Shown here: positions 25,646 to 35,137 of the stretch, piece by piece
Layout of the letters: each line of letters opens with the position of its first letter
Position numbering within the stretch: position 1 is the stretch's first letter
DNA from: an uncultured Prevotellaceae bacterium
GTDB taxonomy: Bacteria > Bacteroidota > Bacteroidia > Bacteroidales > Bacteroidaceae
Length of the DNA: 64,000 bases
Direction of reading: 5' to 3'
Assembly: GCA_900315105.1 (NCBI GenBank)
Contig: OMXX01000007.1
Coordinates: 45,585 to 109,584, forward strand
Notes under the pieces: generated by a model
Databases searched by the model: none
Told to the model about the DNA's origin: nothing
What the model saw: the letters and a program-made list of their open reading frames with translations, nothing else
Program-made: the position numbers and the translations under genes

Positions 25646-28600
25646 TTACATATAAAGCTTAAAACCTAAGTTATAACGCCTGGCTGTTGGGTAGGCACCA
25701 CCGCCGCCACTGAATCCATAGTTACTCTCACGGTCATCAGGCATCTTCGTGATAAGGAAGAGGTTATTACCATTGAGATAAACCTTCAGGCTTGAGAAAC
25801 CTATCTTCTTTATCCAGCCCTTAGTCCATGTATAGGCAACCTCAGCATTTTTAACTCGGAAATACGAGCCATCGTAAAGATACTGCGTACCTTCATTGTA
25901 TGACACCTGCGTGTTGAAGCGTGGCACCACCACCTTTCCGTCACGATCTACAGGATTCCACCACGTACCATTATCATATACAGTAAGAAGCTTATTATTG
26001 AATGATGTCAAACCTACATTTCGCGTAACGCCTGTAGCTCCATATATCTGCACAAACATACTCCAGCCTTTCCACTCCCAACCGATTGTAGCATTGTAGG
26101 TGTGTTCTGGTGTCTCTGTATAGCCGTATGGTGCCTGATCGTCAACTGTCACCTTACCGTCACCATTAAAATCCACAATGTAATGGTCACCAATGAGCAC
26201 CTGATCATCGTTAGAAGCGCGCCAAGCCGTACTATACAGTTCGTCGTATGTACCAATAAATCCATTGTCAATATATGTGACCTGCTGTCCCTGTGAATAT
26301 CCTGCAGCCTTGCGATAGTTTGGAATCAATGCAGGGTCGTCCTTAATTATAATATCGTTATGTGCGTATGTATAGTTGGTATTTGCCCAGAAACGCATAC
26401 CATTCGCCAACACCTTATTAAAACGAACCTCAAGCTCGAAGCCATAGTTCTTTATCTTACCTTTATTAATATCAGGATTACTATACGCACCAAAATATGA
26501 AGGCAAAGAACGGTTACGTCCTTCAATAAAGATATCGTATCGATCATCACGGAAGTAGTCAAAACTACCTTTAAACATACCGTCAAGCACAGCATAGTCA
26601 AAACCAAGGTTTATCTTTCGCACCGTAGCCCAATATATATCAGTAGCTATGCCTTCCTCGAAATATGAGGTGAATGGACTTCTTGTGCCATCAATAGCCA
26701 GAGGATAGTTCTGAACACCCGCAGCTTCTGCATCACTATCAATCACAGACCAAGTTGGCATATATGCGAAACGCCTACCAGAACTATCGTCACCGATTTC
26801 ACCCACAGAACCTCGAATCTTAAACATATCAAGAATTCTCTTATCCGTTAGCCACTTCATGAATTTCTCCTCAGACATCATCCATCCGAGAGCACCAGAA
26901 GCAAAGAAACCGAAGCGATGTTTCGGTGAGAACCTCTGCGAACCATTATAAGCACCATTAGTCTCAAAGAAATACTTACTCTTATAGTCGTATGTAGCAC
27001 GATACACCCAGTCCTCACGACGATTCTCTAGTTCCCTGCCCAAGGCATCGATACGACGTTTCCAGTTGCCCATGAGTGACACGTTATGGTCACCAAACTG
27101 ACGAGCCCAGAAAAGTTGAAGCGACATCTCTGTAGAACGGAACGGGGCATCCATATTGCCTGCCGAAGATGACCAGTCACGACTTTCATAGAAGTCGAAA
27201 CCAGTATTCGAATTAATCTGCGTTTCATAGAGGAGCTGACCGTTCTCAGGGAGCATATAGGCTCTCTTGGGCTGGTGCAGGTCAGAAATACCACGATTTT
27301 CCTCGTTAAACGAATTGTCCCACGATATAGTGCCACGGGCAACAAGTCCCTTTGTTATGAAATCAAGGTTCTGTTCAAGAAGGAAATCAGTAAAGACGCG
27401 TGTCTTGGTTCTCAGCACATAACCCGCATTTGCAACATCCATTGGAGAGTTAGCGATATTCGATACAAGAGGGTAGTAGCCCCATGACCCGTCTGAGAAC
27501 TGAACGGGGAATAGATTTGGAGCCATACCATATGCACCAGCCCACTTCTGCTGCTGGAAGAACTCACCCTCATTACCATAGTAATAACGCGGAGTCTTTT
27601 GCTGAGCATTTGAACCGGCAAGGCTCACCTTGAACATGGTACTCTTTGTAATTTGGAAGTCAAGGTTTGAACGCACATTCAGACGATTGTATGTATAACC
27701 ACCCTCGTAACCCTGATGATTATCCCATATCTTTGTCATATCGCCCTCGTTCTGGAAATCGAATGCCACGAAATACTTTACATATTTAATACCACCAGAG
27801 ATATTGAGGTTGGTATTATACGACAATGCGAAATCCTTGAACATCTCTTCCTGCCAATCCACGTTAGGATAGCGTTCTGCCTGACTATAGTCACCAAGAT
27901 ATACACCATTGGCATCATAGTTCGGCTTTACTTTATGATCCTGATTACGGAAGTTATTGATGAATGTCTGCGGACGATAGTATGCCCATGAAGCATCACC
28001 GCCCAAAGCAAGTTCATGTTCTATAGCCTGATTGCGTAGCATATAGCCATCGTATGAATCATACTTGCGTGGGAGCTTTGACACAGCCTTCAATGTAGCG
28101 TTAAAGCCGACATCGATTCTTGCCTTACCCTCAACACCACGCTTTGTAGTAATAAGGATTACACCATTCGCACCTTTTACACCATACATGGCAGTAGCAG
28201 ATGCATCCTTCAATACAGAGATCGTAGCAATTGATGTGATATCAACCGCCCTAATCTCACGCTCGACACCATCTACAAGAATAAGAGGCTGCGCATCCGT
28301 GTTCCATGCAGCCGCACCACGTATATATATACGAGGGTCTTCCTCACCAGGCTGACCTGTTGAGGCAATAGTTGCAACACCAGGAAGATTACCTGTAAGG
28401 GCTGCACCCACGCTACCGATACCTGCAGCACGCTCAAGGACTTCACCCGTTGTCTGCGTGATTGCACCAACTACCGATGTCTTCTTCTGCTGGCCGTAAC
28501 CGACAACGACAAGTTCCTCAAGCTGGGAATCGTCATCATCCATAGTCACCTTAGTAGGCTTGTCAGAAGCAACCTTTACTTCCTTTTCTTTCATGCCCAC

Positions 28601-28870
28601 GTAAGAAATTACAACAGTTCCCTTACCTCCTGGCATTTTCAAAGAGAAGTTACCATCAAGATCAGTAATGGTTGCATTCTGCTTGTCGCCCTTCTGGACG
28701 ACTGTTGCGCCAATGACAGCATCACCATTGTTGTCAACGACGGTACCCTTGACAAGTTCCTGAGCAAACGCAGGAACAGCTAGGACCATCATAAGCAACA
28801 CAGCAACCGATGTCTTTGACAACATCCTGCGTATAGCAAGACCTAAGATCTCTTTCCGTTTTTTGGTCAT
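25646..28870 (-). CDS. SusC/RagA family TonB-dependent transporter (first pair)
   Basis: 1074 residues. Signal peptide ends VPAFAQ. Carboxypeptidase-D-like domain (about 40-115: VKGTVVDNNGDAVIGATVV, TITDLDGNFSL), TonB box region LEELVVVGYG at about 118-127, plug with LILVDGVEREI and DASATAMYGVKGANGVILITTKRG, then the barrel, ending ARRYNLGFKLYM. It transports oligosaccharides through the outer membrane with the SusD lid. It heads the minus-strand run SusC-SusD-SusC-SusD-DUF1735-like-GH10-like, an order close to the xylan (xus) cluster described in Prevotella bryantii. That resemblance suggests a hemicellulose target, but the enzyme expected at the end is degenerate here. Confidence 0.93.
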   Translation of the reverse strand: MTKKRKEILGLAIRRMLSKTSVAVLLMMVLAVPAFAQELVKGTVVDNNGDAVIGATVVQKGDKQNATITDLDGNFSLKMPGGKGTVVISYVGMKEKEVKVASDKPTKVTMDDDDSQLEELVVVGYGQQKKTSVVGAITQTTGEVLERAAGIGSVGAALTGNLPGVATIASTGQPGEEDPRIYIRGAAAWNTDAQPLILVDGVEREIRAVDITSIATISVLKDASATAMYGVKGANGVILITTKRGVEGKARIDVGFNATLKAVSKLPRKYDSYDGYMLRNQAIEHELALGGDASWAYYRPQTFINNFRNQDHKVKPNYDANGVYLGDYSQAERYPNVDWQEEMFKDFALSYNTNLNISGGIKYVKYFVAFDFQNEGDMTKIWDNHQGYEGGYTYNRLNVRSNLDFQITKSTMFKVSLAGSNAQQKTPRYYYGNEGEFFQQQKWAGAYGMAPNLFPVQFSDGSWGYYPLVSNIANSPMDVANAGYVLRTKTRVFTDFLLEQNLDFITKGLVARGTISWDNSFNEENRGISDLHQPKRAYMLPENGQLLYETQINSNTGFDFYESRDWSSSAGNMDAPFRSTEMSLQLFWARQFGDHNVSLMGNWKRRIDALGRELENRREDWVYRATYDYKSKYFFETNGAYNGSQRFSPKHRFGFFASGALGWMMSEEKFMKWLTDKRILDMFKIRGSVGEIGDDSSGRRFAYMPTWSVIDSDAEAAGVQNYPLAIDGTRSPFTSYFEEGIATDIYWATVRKINLGFDYAVLDGMFKGSFDYFRDDRYDIFIEGRNRSLPSYFGAYSNPDINKGKIKNYGFELEVRFNKVLANGMRFWANTNYTYAHNDIIIKDDPALIPNYRKAAGYSQGQQVTYIDNGFIGTYDELYSTAWRASNDDQVLIGDHYIVDFNGDGKVTVDDQAPYGYTETPEHTYNATIGWEWKGWSMFVQIYGATGVTRNVGLTSFNNKLLTVYDNGTWWNPVDRDGKVVVPRFNTQVSYNEGTQYLYDGSYFRVKNAEVAYTWTKGWIKKIGFSSLKVYLNGNNLFLITKMPDDRESNYGFSGGGGAYPTARRYNLGFKLYM

Positions 28871-29621
28871 TTTTTGGATTTAGGTTATTATTTATTTTGT
28901 TTATTTCAGTTTTAGATATTTGCGCAGCTTCTTAAGCTTTGCAAAGATTTAGGTTGTACCAGGGTATCTTACAGTCAACTGCTTTTGGAATAAAAAGAAA
29001 ACCGCCTGAGTTTCTCCATGATTTTGATTCCTAAATTCATGTTTCCAGAAAAAGCCACAGAGCCGTTGAGCCTTGCAAACTGAGTTTCTGGTCAGTCGGA
29101 TTAACCAATCTTTCCAAGCATCCGAGAAAAGTCTTTTTTAGAAAAACTCGGGTAGCGGTTAAACCTAAGCGTATGACATGCGTCTTTAGTTTAGATTAGA
29201 TGTTTGGAGGACTGCACAATTCCGTCCATTCTTCTTTCTTCTGCAAAAGTAATTAAATTTCTTAATATTATAAAAAAAAGACGTAACTTTTTGCTATATC
29301 ACCGTTACATTTCACTATATAGCACGTTACGCCAACTTTTTTGTTTGTTCCACAAAAACCTATTACAAGGCCCCAAAATCGCATTTGAACGTACAAAAAC
29401 AAGCATTAAGAAGGTATAAAAGGCATTTTTACACTTATACCGAATTAATGACAATATTTTTAGAACAACCGTAAAAGGACAAACTTTCCAAAGTGGCGAA
29501 TTGTTATCACACACAAACGTATAATCATTGTTAAAAAAAGAGGTTTTTCATATCAATGCAATATGAATTTAAATATTTTTAGTAATTTTGCCGCAAAATA
29601 TCCAAATAAAACATATTAGTT
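28871..29621. other. Gene-free divergent region, probable leader of the Sus-like operon
   Basis: No credible coding frame. On the minus strand TACTTTTG (29251-29244) matches the -7 consensus and would give SusC1 a leader of about 370 bases; within it CCGAG pairs with CTCGG around TTTTT (29122-29152). Text GTTGAGCCTTGCAAACTGAG near 29063 matches part of the dispersed ACGTGAGTTCGACGA family. No HTCS, ECF sigma or SusR regulator gene is next to the operon in this window. Confidence 0.5.
29583..29590 (+). promoter_or_regulatory. -7 element for the M48 peptidase gene
   Basis: TAATTTTG, 31 bases before the ATG at 29622. Confidence 0.5.
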
Positions 29622-30509
29622 ATGAATATCAAGAAAGCATTTCTCGGTGCTGTAGCAGCACTTATGCTCGTGTCATGCGGCACCACATCTACAGTTCCTA
29701 TTACAGGAAGAAAACATACTCTCCTGTATGATGACGGACAAATCCTCAGTCTCAGCAAGCAGCAGTATAGTGAGGTAATCCAGAAATCAACCCTTTCAAA
29801 AGATGCAACAAAGACAGCATTGGTGAAACGAGTTGGTGAGAAACTCGCAAAGGCTGTTGAATCATACCTCAGAGAGAATGGTGCTGCCAACGACCTGCAA
29901 TACTACGAATGGGAGTTTAATCTCGTAAAAAGCGACGAGGTAAATGCTTTCTGTATGCCTGGAGGTAAGATAGTGGTGTATGAGGGCATCCTGCCTGTAA
30001 CACAGGACGAAGCAGGACTTGCCATCGTCCTCGGTCATGAGATAGCACATGCTGTGGCAAAGCACTCTGCAGAACAGATGTCAAAGCAGGCACGCCAGCA
30101 ACAAGCCGCACAGATTGGCGGTGCACTTCTCGGAATGGCTGGTGTATCTGGCTCTGCTGCTTCTATTGCCGATATGGCATCACAAATAGGTTTTAACTTT
30201 GCCAACCTGAAATACAGTCGCGACAACGAGACGGAGGCTGACCGCATCGGACTTGTCTTTGCTGCAATGGCTGGTTACGACCCTAACAAGGCTGTTGAAT
30301 TCTGGCAACGTATGGCTTCTCTTTCAACCTCTAACCAAAGTGAAATCTTCAGCGATCACCCAAGTGACGCCAAACGAATTGCAGCTCTTCAGCAAGTAAT
30401 TCCAGAAGCTATGAAATACTACAAGCCTGCAACTACCACCACAACAACGGCAAAGAAGAAAACGACAACGACCAAGAAGAAGACTACAACAACTAAAAAG
30501 AAGAAATAA
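29622..30509 (+). CDS. M48 family zinc metallopeptidase lipoprotein
   Basis: 295 residues. Lipoprotein signal ends MLVSCGTT. The zinc site HEIAH lies near 139-143 (VLGHEIAHAVAKH) and the third ligand in NETEADRIGL near 206; NAFCMPGGKIVVYEG before the site is typical of M48 (BepA/LoiP-like) envelope proteases. It likely degrades or helps fold outer-membrane proteins in the periplasm. The last 25 residues are an unusual Thr/Lys tail (runs of T alternating with KKK), which might grip anionic polymer or peptidoglycan. It is followed by a very strong terminator shared with the converging acyltransferase gene. Confidence 0.9.
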   Translation: MNIKKAFLGAVAALMLVSCGTTSTVPITGRKHTLLYDDGQILSLSKQQYSEVIQKSTLSKDATKTALVKRVGEKLAKAVESYLRENGAANDLQYYEWEFNLVKSDEVNAFCMPGGKIVVYEGILPVTQDEAGLAIVLGHEIAHAVAKHSAEQMSKQARQQQAAQIGGALLGMAGVSGSAASIADMASQIGFNFANLKYSRDNETEADRIGLVFAAMAGYDPNKAVEFWQRMASLSTSNQSEIFSDHPSDAKRIAALQQVIPEAMKYYKPATTTTTTAKKKTTTTKKKTTTTKKKK

Positions 30510-30524
30510 AAGACAAACAAGCCA

Positions 30525-30562
30525 AACCCCTACCTTTTCCCGCTCGGGAAAAGGTAGGGGTT
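30525..30562. terminator. Bidirectional terminator
   Basis: A perfect 18-base stem (AACCCCTACCTTTTCCCG against its complement) with a two-base loop, between the converging M48 and acyltransferase genes. Confidence 0.85.
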
Positions 30563-30568
30563 AGAGTT

Positions 30569-31576
30569 TTATAATATTTTCTTCACCCCCGGTATTAATC
30601 TGAGCAGATATGTGACAATGAAGGAAATTACGCTTGCCACACTACCAATAATAAGGAATTTGACAATACCAGGGAGCATTATTCCATCGGTAGCATTCTG
30701 AACGGCAAGAAGTACAAACAAATGGACGATATAAGCACCATAGGCCTGTTGTGAGCACCAGTTCTGGAAGGCATTAGTACCATTTACAAACTCACGGAAT
30801 AGCCAAAGCAACCCCACGCTGAAGAACACGCAGAGCAAGGACTCATAAATTCCAAACCATTGATAAACAAAGTTATTCCACTCTCCATCATTACGAACAT
30901 AGTCGCCTATAGCCAAGGCCGAACCTATCAATAGAGATATAGCACCTGTACGGTTCTTTATCTCCGTTAGCCATTGTCCACGATAGGCAAGGACACCCAA
31001 CACAAACATAATAACGTATTGCAGATAATGTGCTGGTTCTATATGAATAAAGCCTAATACCCATATCCAGTTATCCTGCGGGCTTACTTGTCGGATGAAA
31101 TACCCGCCAACTCCCATTACGAGAGCCACAGCCAACAATCCCCAAAGCGAAACGTTGCTATTTATCTGTACAGGCGAAACAAATCTCCTTACAAGTGCAT
31201 AGATAAGGCAGAATAGCAAAAGACTCTCCACATACCACAAATGCCCGACCTCTAACTGTCCTGTAGCATAGGTAAGCAAAGCCGTGACAAGCACAACTGG
31301 TATACCAAGTCGAAGAAGTTTCTTCTTCACAAACACCCATACACCTTGTTTATCATAACTGCGAGGCACGAAATATCCAGCAATAAAGAAGAACAATCCC
31401 ATGAAGAAAGCCGCATTAACAGAGTTGAAATGCCATATCAAAGGCATCATCTCATCCTTATTGCTCGGCTTATATACCCATGCTGAATAAGGAGAATATG
31501 CCTCAGCCGCATGATGAAAAACCACCAATATGGTCAACATCACCTTCAATGTGTCAAGATAATATAACCGCTTCAT
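30569..31576 (-). CDS. Acyltransferase family 3 membrane protein
   Basis: 335 residues with about ten membrane segments. The N-terminus YYLDTLKVMLTILVVFHHAAEAY has the R/D-x-LK...H arrangement of acyltransferase-3 proteins (with the catalytic His in VVFHH), and FFMGLFFFIAGYFVPRSYDKQG is the usual second block. Members O-acetylate or O-succinylate sugars and lipids at the inner membrane. The acceptor is unknown. It lies 39 bases after the oxidoreductase fusion on the same strand. Confidence 0.85.
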   Translation of the reverse strand: MKRLYYLDTLKVMLTILVVFHHAAEAYSPYSAWVYKPSNKDEMMPLIWHFNSVNAAFFMGLFFFIAGYFVPRSYDKQGVWVFVKKKLLRLGIPVVLVTALLTYATGQLEVGHLWYVESLLLFCLIYALVRRFVSPVQINSNVSLWGLLAVALVMGVGGYFIRQVSPQDNWIWVLGFIHIEPAHYLQYVIMFVLGVLAYRGQWLTEIKNRTGAISLLIGSALAIGDYVRNDGEWNNFVYQWFGIYESLLCVFFSVGLLWLFREFVNGTNAFQNWCSQQAYGAYIVHLFVLLAVQNATDGIMLPGIVKFLIIGSVASVISFIVTYLLRLIPGVKKIL

Positions 31577-31615
31577 TTATTTAAAGTTAAGTAGTAATAA
31601 TAGAACAAGCACAAA

Positions 31616-32542
31616 TTACAATTCCTCTATAACCGATGTTCCAGCTTCGCCGGAAGCCCATTGCCATTCCTCATAAAACCGCAGTTTACCATTTTCCTCA
31701 CAAGGACGAGAATGACACGAACCAGACTTTAACTCTCCATTAATGTTCAAATGCTGATATGAGAAACTCAAACAACGATTATCATCCATTGTACCTATTA
31801 GAAAACCCTTCACGATACTGCCACCGGAATATTCTGCCCATATGGCATTATCCTTCTGATGATAGGCAAATACTGTCTGTTCCGACACCTCGCCTGACTC
31901 AGAATTCTCTACAGCAACAAAATACCGGCCATCCAGAGAGAAACCGCCCCTTGGATTCTCAAACAGAGTAAAGCCCTTACTATAAGCCGTTTCCAAATGC
32001 TTTTCCCAGTTATCATGACGTGATTTCTTTTCCTTGGACATACCATCGAAGACCACGAAATCGCTTTTCCCAACCCGTTTGGCAAGTCTATCCCCAAGCA
32101 TCACGTTCTTCATGCTTTCCAAGAACCCGAATTGCTCTAAGGTAATGAAATCATGCCCCGACGTACACATAAACAAAGCCTTGTCAAGCATCTTCATTGT
32201 CTTGTCTCCGTATGCAAACCCATACGACCACACACGATCGAACCACCCCACCAACTTAGCCGGAGCCTCCGTCCAAAAGACTGGATATATGAAGGCAATC
32301 GCATCTGCGGCATTTATCTTCGCCTGCTCAGCCAATACATCATCAGCCAACTGGGGCGATGTGTTATAGTTGGAATCACGAAGATACTCACCCTCAGACA
32401 TATCCGTGCGGAAACCCATACGATACAAATCCGACAACTCATACTCATGACCGGAATCCGCAATTCCCTTCAAGAAGGAATCACGAACATGTCGGGTAAA
32501 GGAATCTTCTGACGGATGACAATAGACAACGAAAACTTTCAT
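31616..32542 (-). CDS. NAD(P)H oxidoreductase fused to a C-terminal beta domain
   Basis: 308 residues. Residues 1-190 look like the flavodoxin-fold NAD(P)H-quinone oxidoreductase family (start FVVYCHPSEDSFTRHVRDSFL, later AIAFIYPVFWTEAPAKLVGWFDRVWSYGFAY). Residues about 195-308 (GRYFVAVENSESGEVSEQTVF ... HSRPCEENGKLRFYEEWQW ... TSVIEEL) match a small stand-alone Bacteroidetes protein often mislabelled N-acetylglutamate synthase. I infer a fused two-domain protein: an FMN-dependent reductase plus a domain of unknown role. The single open frame argues against a sequencing join. The substrate is unknown. Confidence 0.72.
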   Translation of the reverse strand: MKVFVVYCHPSEDSFTRHVRDSFLKGIADSGHEYELSDLYRMGFRTDMSEGEYLRDSNYNTSPQLADDVLAEQAKINAADAIAFIYPVFWTEAPAKLVGWFDRVWSYGFAYGDKTMKMLDKALFMCTSGHDFITLEQFGFLESMKNVMLGDRLAKRVGKSDFVVFDGMSKEKKSRHDNWEKHLETAYSKGFTLFENPRGGFSLDGRYFVAVENSESGEVSEQTVFAYHQKDNAIWAEYSGGSIVKGFLIGTMDDNRCLSFSYQHLNINGELKSGSCHSRPCEENGKLRFYEEWQWASGEAGTSVIEEL

Positions 32543-32548
32543 TTTTAA

Positions 32549-33697
32549 TTACTTTTTCTTTGCGTTTAGGCGAGATTTAATAGAACGTACACTCGAAGCG
32601 CTAATACTCAGTATCTTCTGAATCTTTGTATCGCTATGCCCCATATCACATAATATAAGGTATGTAAAGGCTCTTGGGGTAAGTTTATCGTATTGTTCCG
32701 TCCATTGCCTATACTTTACTGGATAAAAAAGCATCACATAATCAATAAGATATGAATCTGCATCCTTGAGGTCATAAGGCATAGGATTTCCTTCTGTCAA
32801 GGACAAATATAAAGCCCTACCCCTCTGCATTCTCTCCATCAAACGCTCCTGAATACTGTCTATCTGCCTACGAAGCATATCCGTCTCGCGCTTGTTATCA
32901 GAATTAGTCGTCTGAAGATCATCAAGCATCTGCTGATACTCGTCTATTGAATCTTGTAACCTTGACGTAACGCTCTCATACACATACTCTTTGTCTTGTT
33001 GCTTTGCCCTTACAAGATAAACGACCAAACAGATGATAGCAACTACGATAACGACAATAATAAGTACATTTGCAAGACTTGACCTCATCTTCGTTGCATC
33101 TTCCAGATGTTTCTTTCCGATAGTATATCTCATAGAGTCACACGCCACAAGATTATGGTGATAAATCTTTGTAGCAGTAAGCATCTGCCCTTCATTCAAC
33201 AAGGAAACTGTTAGTTTCTTGCATCTGTCATCGAGATGCGACATCACCTTTTCCTTTCCGGGAATAGTATCCTTCATAGCAGCCGTAAGGAATTTCCTTG
33301 CCCTTGCCGTATCACCCTTAGAGGCATATTTAGCCGCCATACTCGCCAGAATAGTCTTCAGCGACGGACGCTTGTCCTTTGCATCCGTCACCTTATAATA
33401 CTTCTTCATAGCCGCAAGAATCGCCTTTTCAGTAGAAGCAGAATCACGGGAATCAATAACGGCGTTGATAGCCACACATATAGCATCCCTGTTCTTTGTC
33501 CCTACGGCTGCATCAAGAAGGCTATCGGCAAACTGCGGAGTCAAAACGACATATCTCTTCAGGGTATCCTTGAAAATATTTGTCAGAAGAAACTCTCTCT
33601 GCTCATAAACGGCAGAATCATCACCCTCCCGATTCTTACAGCAAGTCAGGAAGGCGATGACAAACATTGTGATGAATATGCCTATGAATTTTCTCAT
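32549..33697 (-). CDS. Membrane-anchored regulator with LuxR-like C-terminus
   Basis: 382 residues from the ATG at 33697, chosen because a perfect promoter lies just upstream and the start gives a lipoprotein-like signal (FLTCCKN). Residues 30-200 are helical repeats, probably periplasmic. A membrane helix follows at about 210-232 (VLIIVVIVVAIICLVVYLV), then a coiled coil (about 240-310), then a C-terminal helix-turn-helix of LuxR type (LTPRAFTYLILCDMGHSDTKIQKILSISASSVRSIKSRL). This layout is known in Bacteroidetes one-component membrane regulators. Target genes are unknown. The remaining text is near-standard, with no sign of transfer. Confidence 0.7.
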   Translation of the reverse strand: MRKFIGIFITMFVIAFLTCCKNREGDDSAVYEQREFLLTNIFKDTLKRYVVLTPQFADSLLDAAVGTKNRDAICVAINAVIDSRDSASTEKAILAAMKKYYKVTDAKDKRPSLKTILASMAAKYASKGDTARARKFLTAAMKDTIPGKEKVMSHLDDRCKKLTVSLLNEGQMLTATKIYHHNLVACDSMRYTIGKKHLEDATKMRSSLANVLIIVVIVVAIICLVVYLVRAKQQDKEYVYESVTSRLQDSIDEYQQMLDDLQTTNSDNKRETDMLRRQIDSIQERLMERMQRGRALYLSLTEGNPMPYDLKDADSYLIDYVMLFYPVKYRQWTEQYDKLTPRAFTYLILCDMGHSDTKIQKILSISASSVRSIKSRLNAKKK

Positions 33698-33714
33698 TAA
33701 TTTTATAGTGAGGG

Positions 33715-33746
33715 CAAAAGTAAACAAAAATTCCCATTTCCCCAAA
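33715..33746 (-). promoter_or_regulatory. Perfect Bacteroidetes promoter before the LuxR-like regulator
   Basis: Minus strand: TTTG (33746-33743), 20 bases, TACTTTTG (33722-33715). The ATG at 33697 lies only 18 bases further on, so the leader would be about 10-12 bases. Confidence 0.7.
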
Positions 33747-33785
33747 GAAAAACCCAAAAAGTTTTTCCCGACATCCCTTGTTTCT

Positions 33786-33895
33786 TTTCCGAGGTTAGTC
33801 CATCATAGCTCCATCGTTAGTCCATCGATACTCCATCGAAACGATGGACCATCGATGGAGCATCGATGGAGTATCTACGGAGGAAGAGCGGAAGA
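33786..33895 (+). repeat. Word array CTCCATCGAT / ATCGATGGAG
   Basis: TTAGTCCATC, CTCCATCGT, TTAGTCCATCG and ACTCCATCG run to a centre CGAAACG, then GATGGACC, ATCGATGGAGC and ATCGATGGAGT return. A close relative lies at 50475-50580. Confidence 0.85.
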
Positions 33896-33917
33896 ACAAC
33901 GGCCTCACTTGGGCAGA

Positions 33918-34757
33918 TCATTGTAGTCTGAAAGTGACAGGAAGGTTATATTTCACACGTACCATCTGACCATTCTGTCTGCCTGGAATCCACTTAGGCA
34001 TAGAAGAAACCACGCGAATAGCTTCCTTGTCAAGTGAAGGATCAACACTTTTAATTATACGTACATCACTAACGCTACCGTCACGCTCTATAACGAAAGA
34101 GCAGACAACGCGTCCCTGAATGCCATTCTCCTCAGCCACAGGAGGATATTTGGTGTTTTTGCTCAGATATTGCATCAAAGCAGTCGTACCTCCAGGGAAA
34201 GAAGGCATTTGTTCAACTACCTCGAACACCTTATTTTCTTCTTCCTTTGGCTTTACAGGTTCATTCACAATAGCATCCTTCCATTTGAGGACATCAGCAG
34301 ACTCGTCATTTCCTATTACGTTAGCAAAGCCTACCGCAACCTTAGAACTCATGATTTCATCCTGAGTTTTCATTTCTTCATCTGGATTTACCTCACTATC
34401 CTTCTTAATTATAGGGGCAACAAACTTGATAGAACTCTTTACTTTTTCTACTATTTTCTCAATTTTCTCCTCCCTAATAGGCTCGACACGCTCAGCCTTA
34501 GGCTCAGGTTTTTGATTCGTAAGGTTCGTTAGTATAACTACATCCTCATGGCGAATGTGGCTTGCCTTATAGTCATCATAGGCATTCTTTGCAACCATGA
34601 CAGCCATAACGATAGCAAAAAGAATCAGCACAGCGATGATTGAAATTATATTACGTGTGCTTGTCTGCTGACGGAGAACATAAGCTCCATACTCTTTGTT
34701 ACGGTTCTCAAACAAAAGGTCTGACCATTCATTTGAAATAAGATCAATCTGTGTCAT
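33918..34757 (-). CDS. tonB: TonB energy transducer (second copy)
   Basis: A 279-residue paralogue of the TonB at 2575-3414, same length and about 80% alike by eye. It starts DLISNEWSDLLFENRNKEYGAYVLRQ and ends VRVKYNLPVTFRLQ, with a membrane helix at about 38-60, Lys/Glu-rich spacer and C-terminal domain. Differences cluster in the periplasmic spacer (NEVNPDEEMK and EDVVILTNLTNQKPEPKAER). No exbB/exbD lies beside it, so it would share the channel from the first locus or serve a special receptor. -7 element TAACTTTG at 34886-34879. Confidence 0.92.
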   Translation of the reverse strand: MTQIDLISNEWSDLLFENRNKEYGAYVLRQQTSTRNIISIIAVLILFAIVMAVMVAKNAYDDYKASHIRHEDVVILTNLTNQKPEPKAERVEPIREEKIEKIVEKVKSSIKFVAPIIKKDSEVNPDEEMKTQDEIMSSKVAVGFANVIGNDESADVLKWKDAIVNEPVKPKEEENKVFEVVEQMPSFPGGTTALMQYLSKNTKYPPVAEENGIQGRVVCSFVIERDGSVSDVRIIKSVDPSLDKEAIRVVSSMPKWIPGRQNGQMVRVKYNLPVTFRLQ

Positions 34758-34878
34758 AATTCAATAGTTTTTAAGGGTTAATAATTCCGTTTTCTGAGAG
34801 CAAAGAATATCTTCGCTTGAAAGAAAAAGTGCGTGTCAGCTATCAAAGGCTGGCGCACGTTCTTCGATTTTCTGAGAG

Positions 34879-34886
34879 CAAAGTTA
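34879..34886 (-). promoter_or_regulatory. -7 element for second tonB
   Basis: Reads TAACTTTG on the minus strand; a second possible element TATTCTTTG lies at about 34803-34811. The rest of 34758-35082 is AT-rich and holds no gene. Confidence 0.45.
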
Positions 34887-35082
34887 TGGAGAAGATTTTT
34901 CTCTTACAAGGATTTTTTCATTTATTTTCAGAGGGTGTTGCAACGTGATTTTTCGTCTATTTTATTTATAACTCTCTATTTTTCAGATATTTAAAAACTA
35001 CAACGATTTACATCGCCAATACCTCATTTGCAACACTTCAAGCCACTATCAACCCTATAAAAATGAATGCAACACGCAAAAA

Positions 35083-35117
35083 AAGGCTAATATACAAACG
35101 AGATGTATATTAGCCTT
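35083..35117 (-). terminator. Terminator after the radical SAM gene
   Basis: AAGGCTAATATACA (35083-35096) pairs perfectly with TGTATATTAGCCTT (35104-35117); on the minus strand a run of T follows. Confidence 0.8.
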
Positions 35118-35137
35118 ATTAACAATTTGTACTTGTC

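Noticed and set aside
28871..29243. Riboswitch in the leader of the Sus-like operon
   Set aside because: No known aptamer core was recognised; only a small stem is visible.
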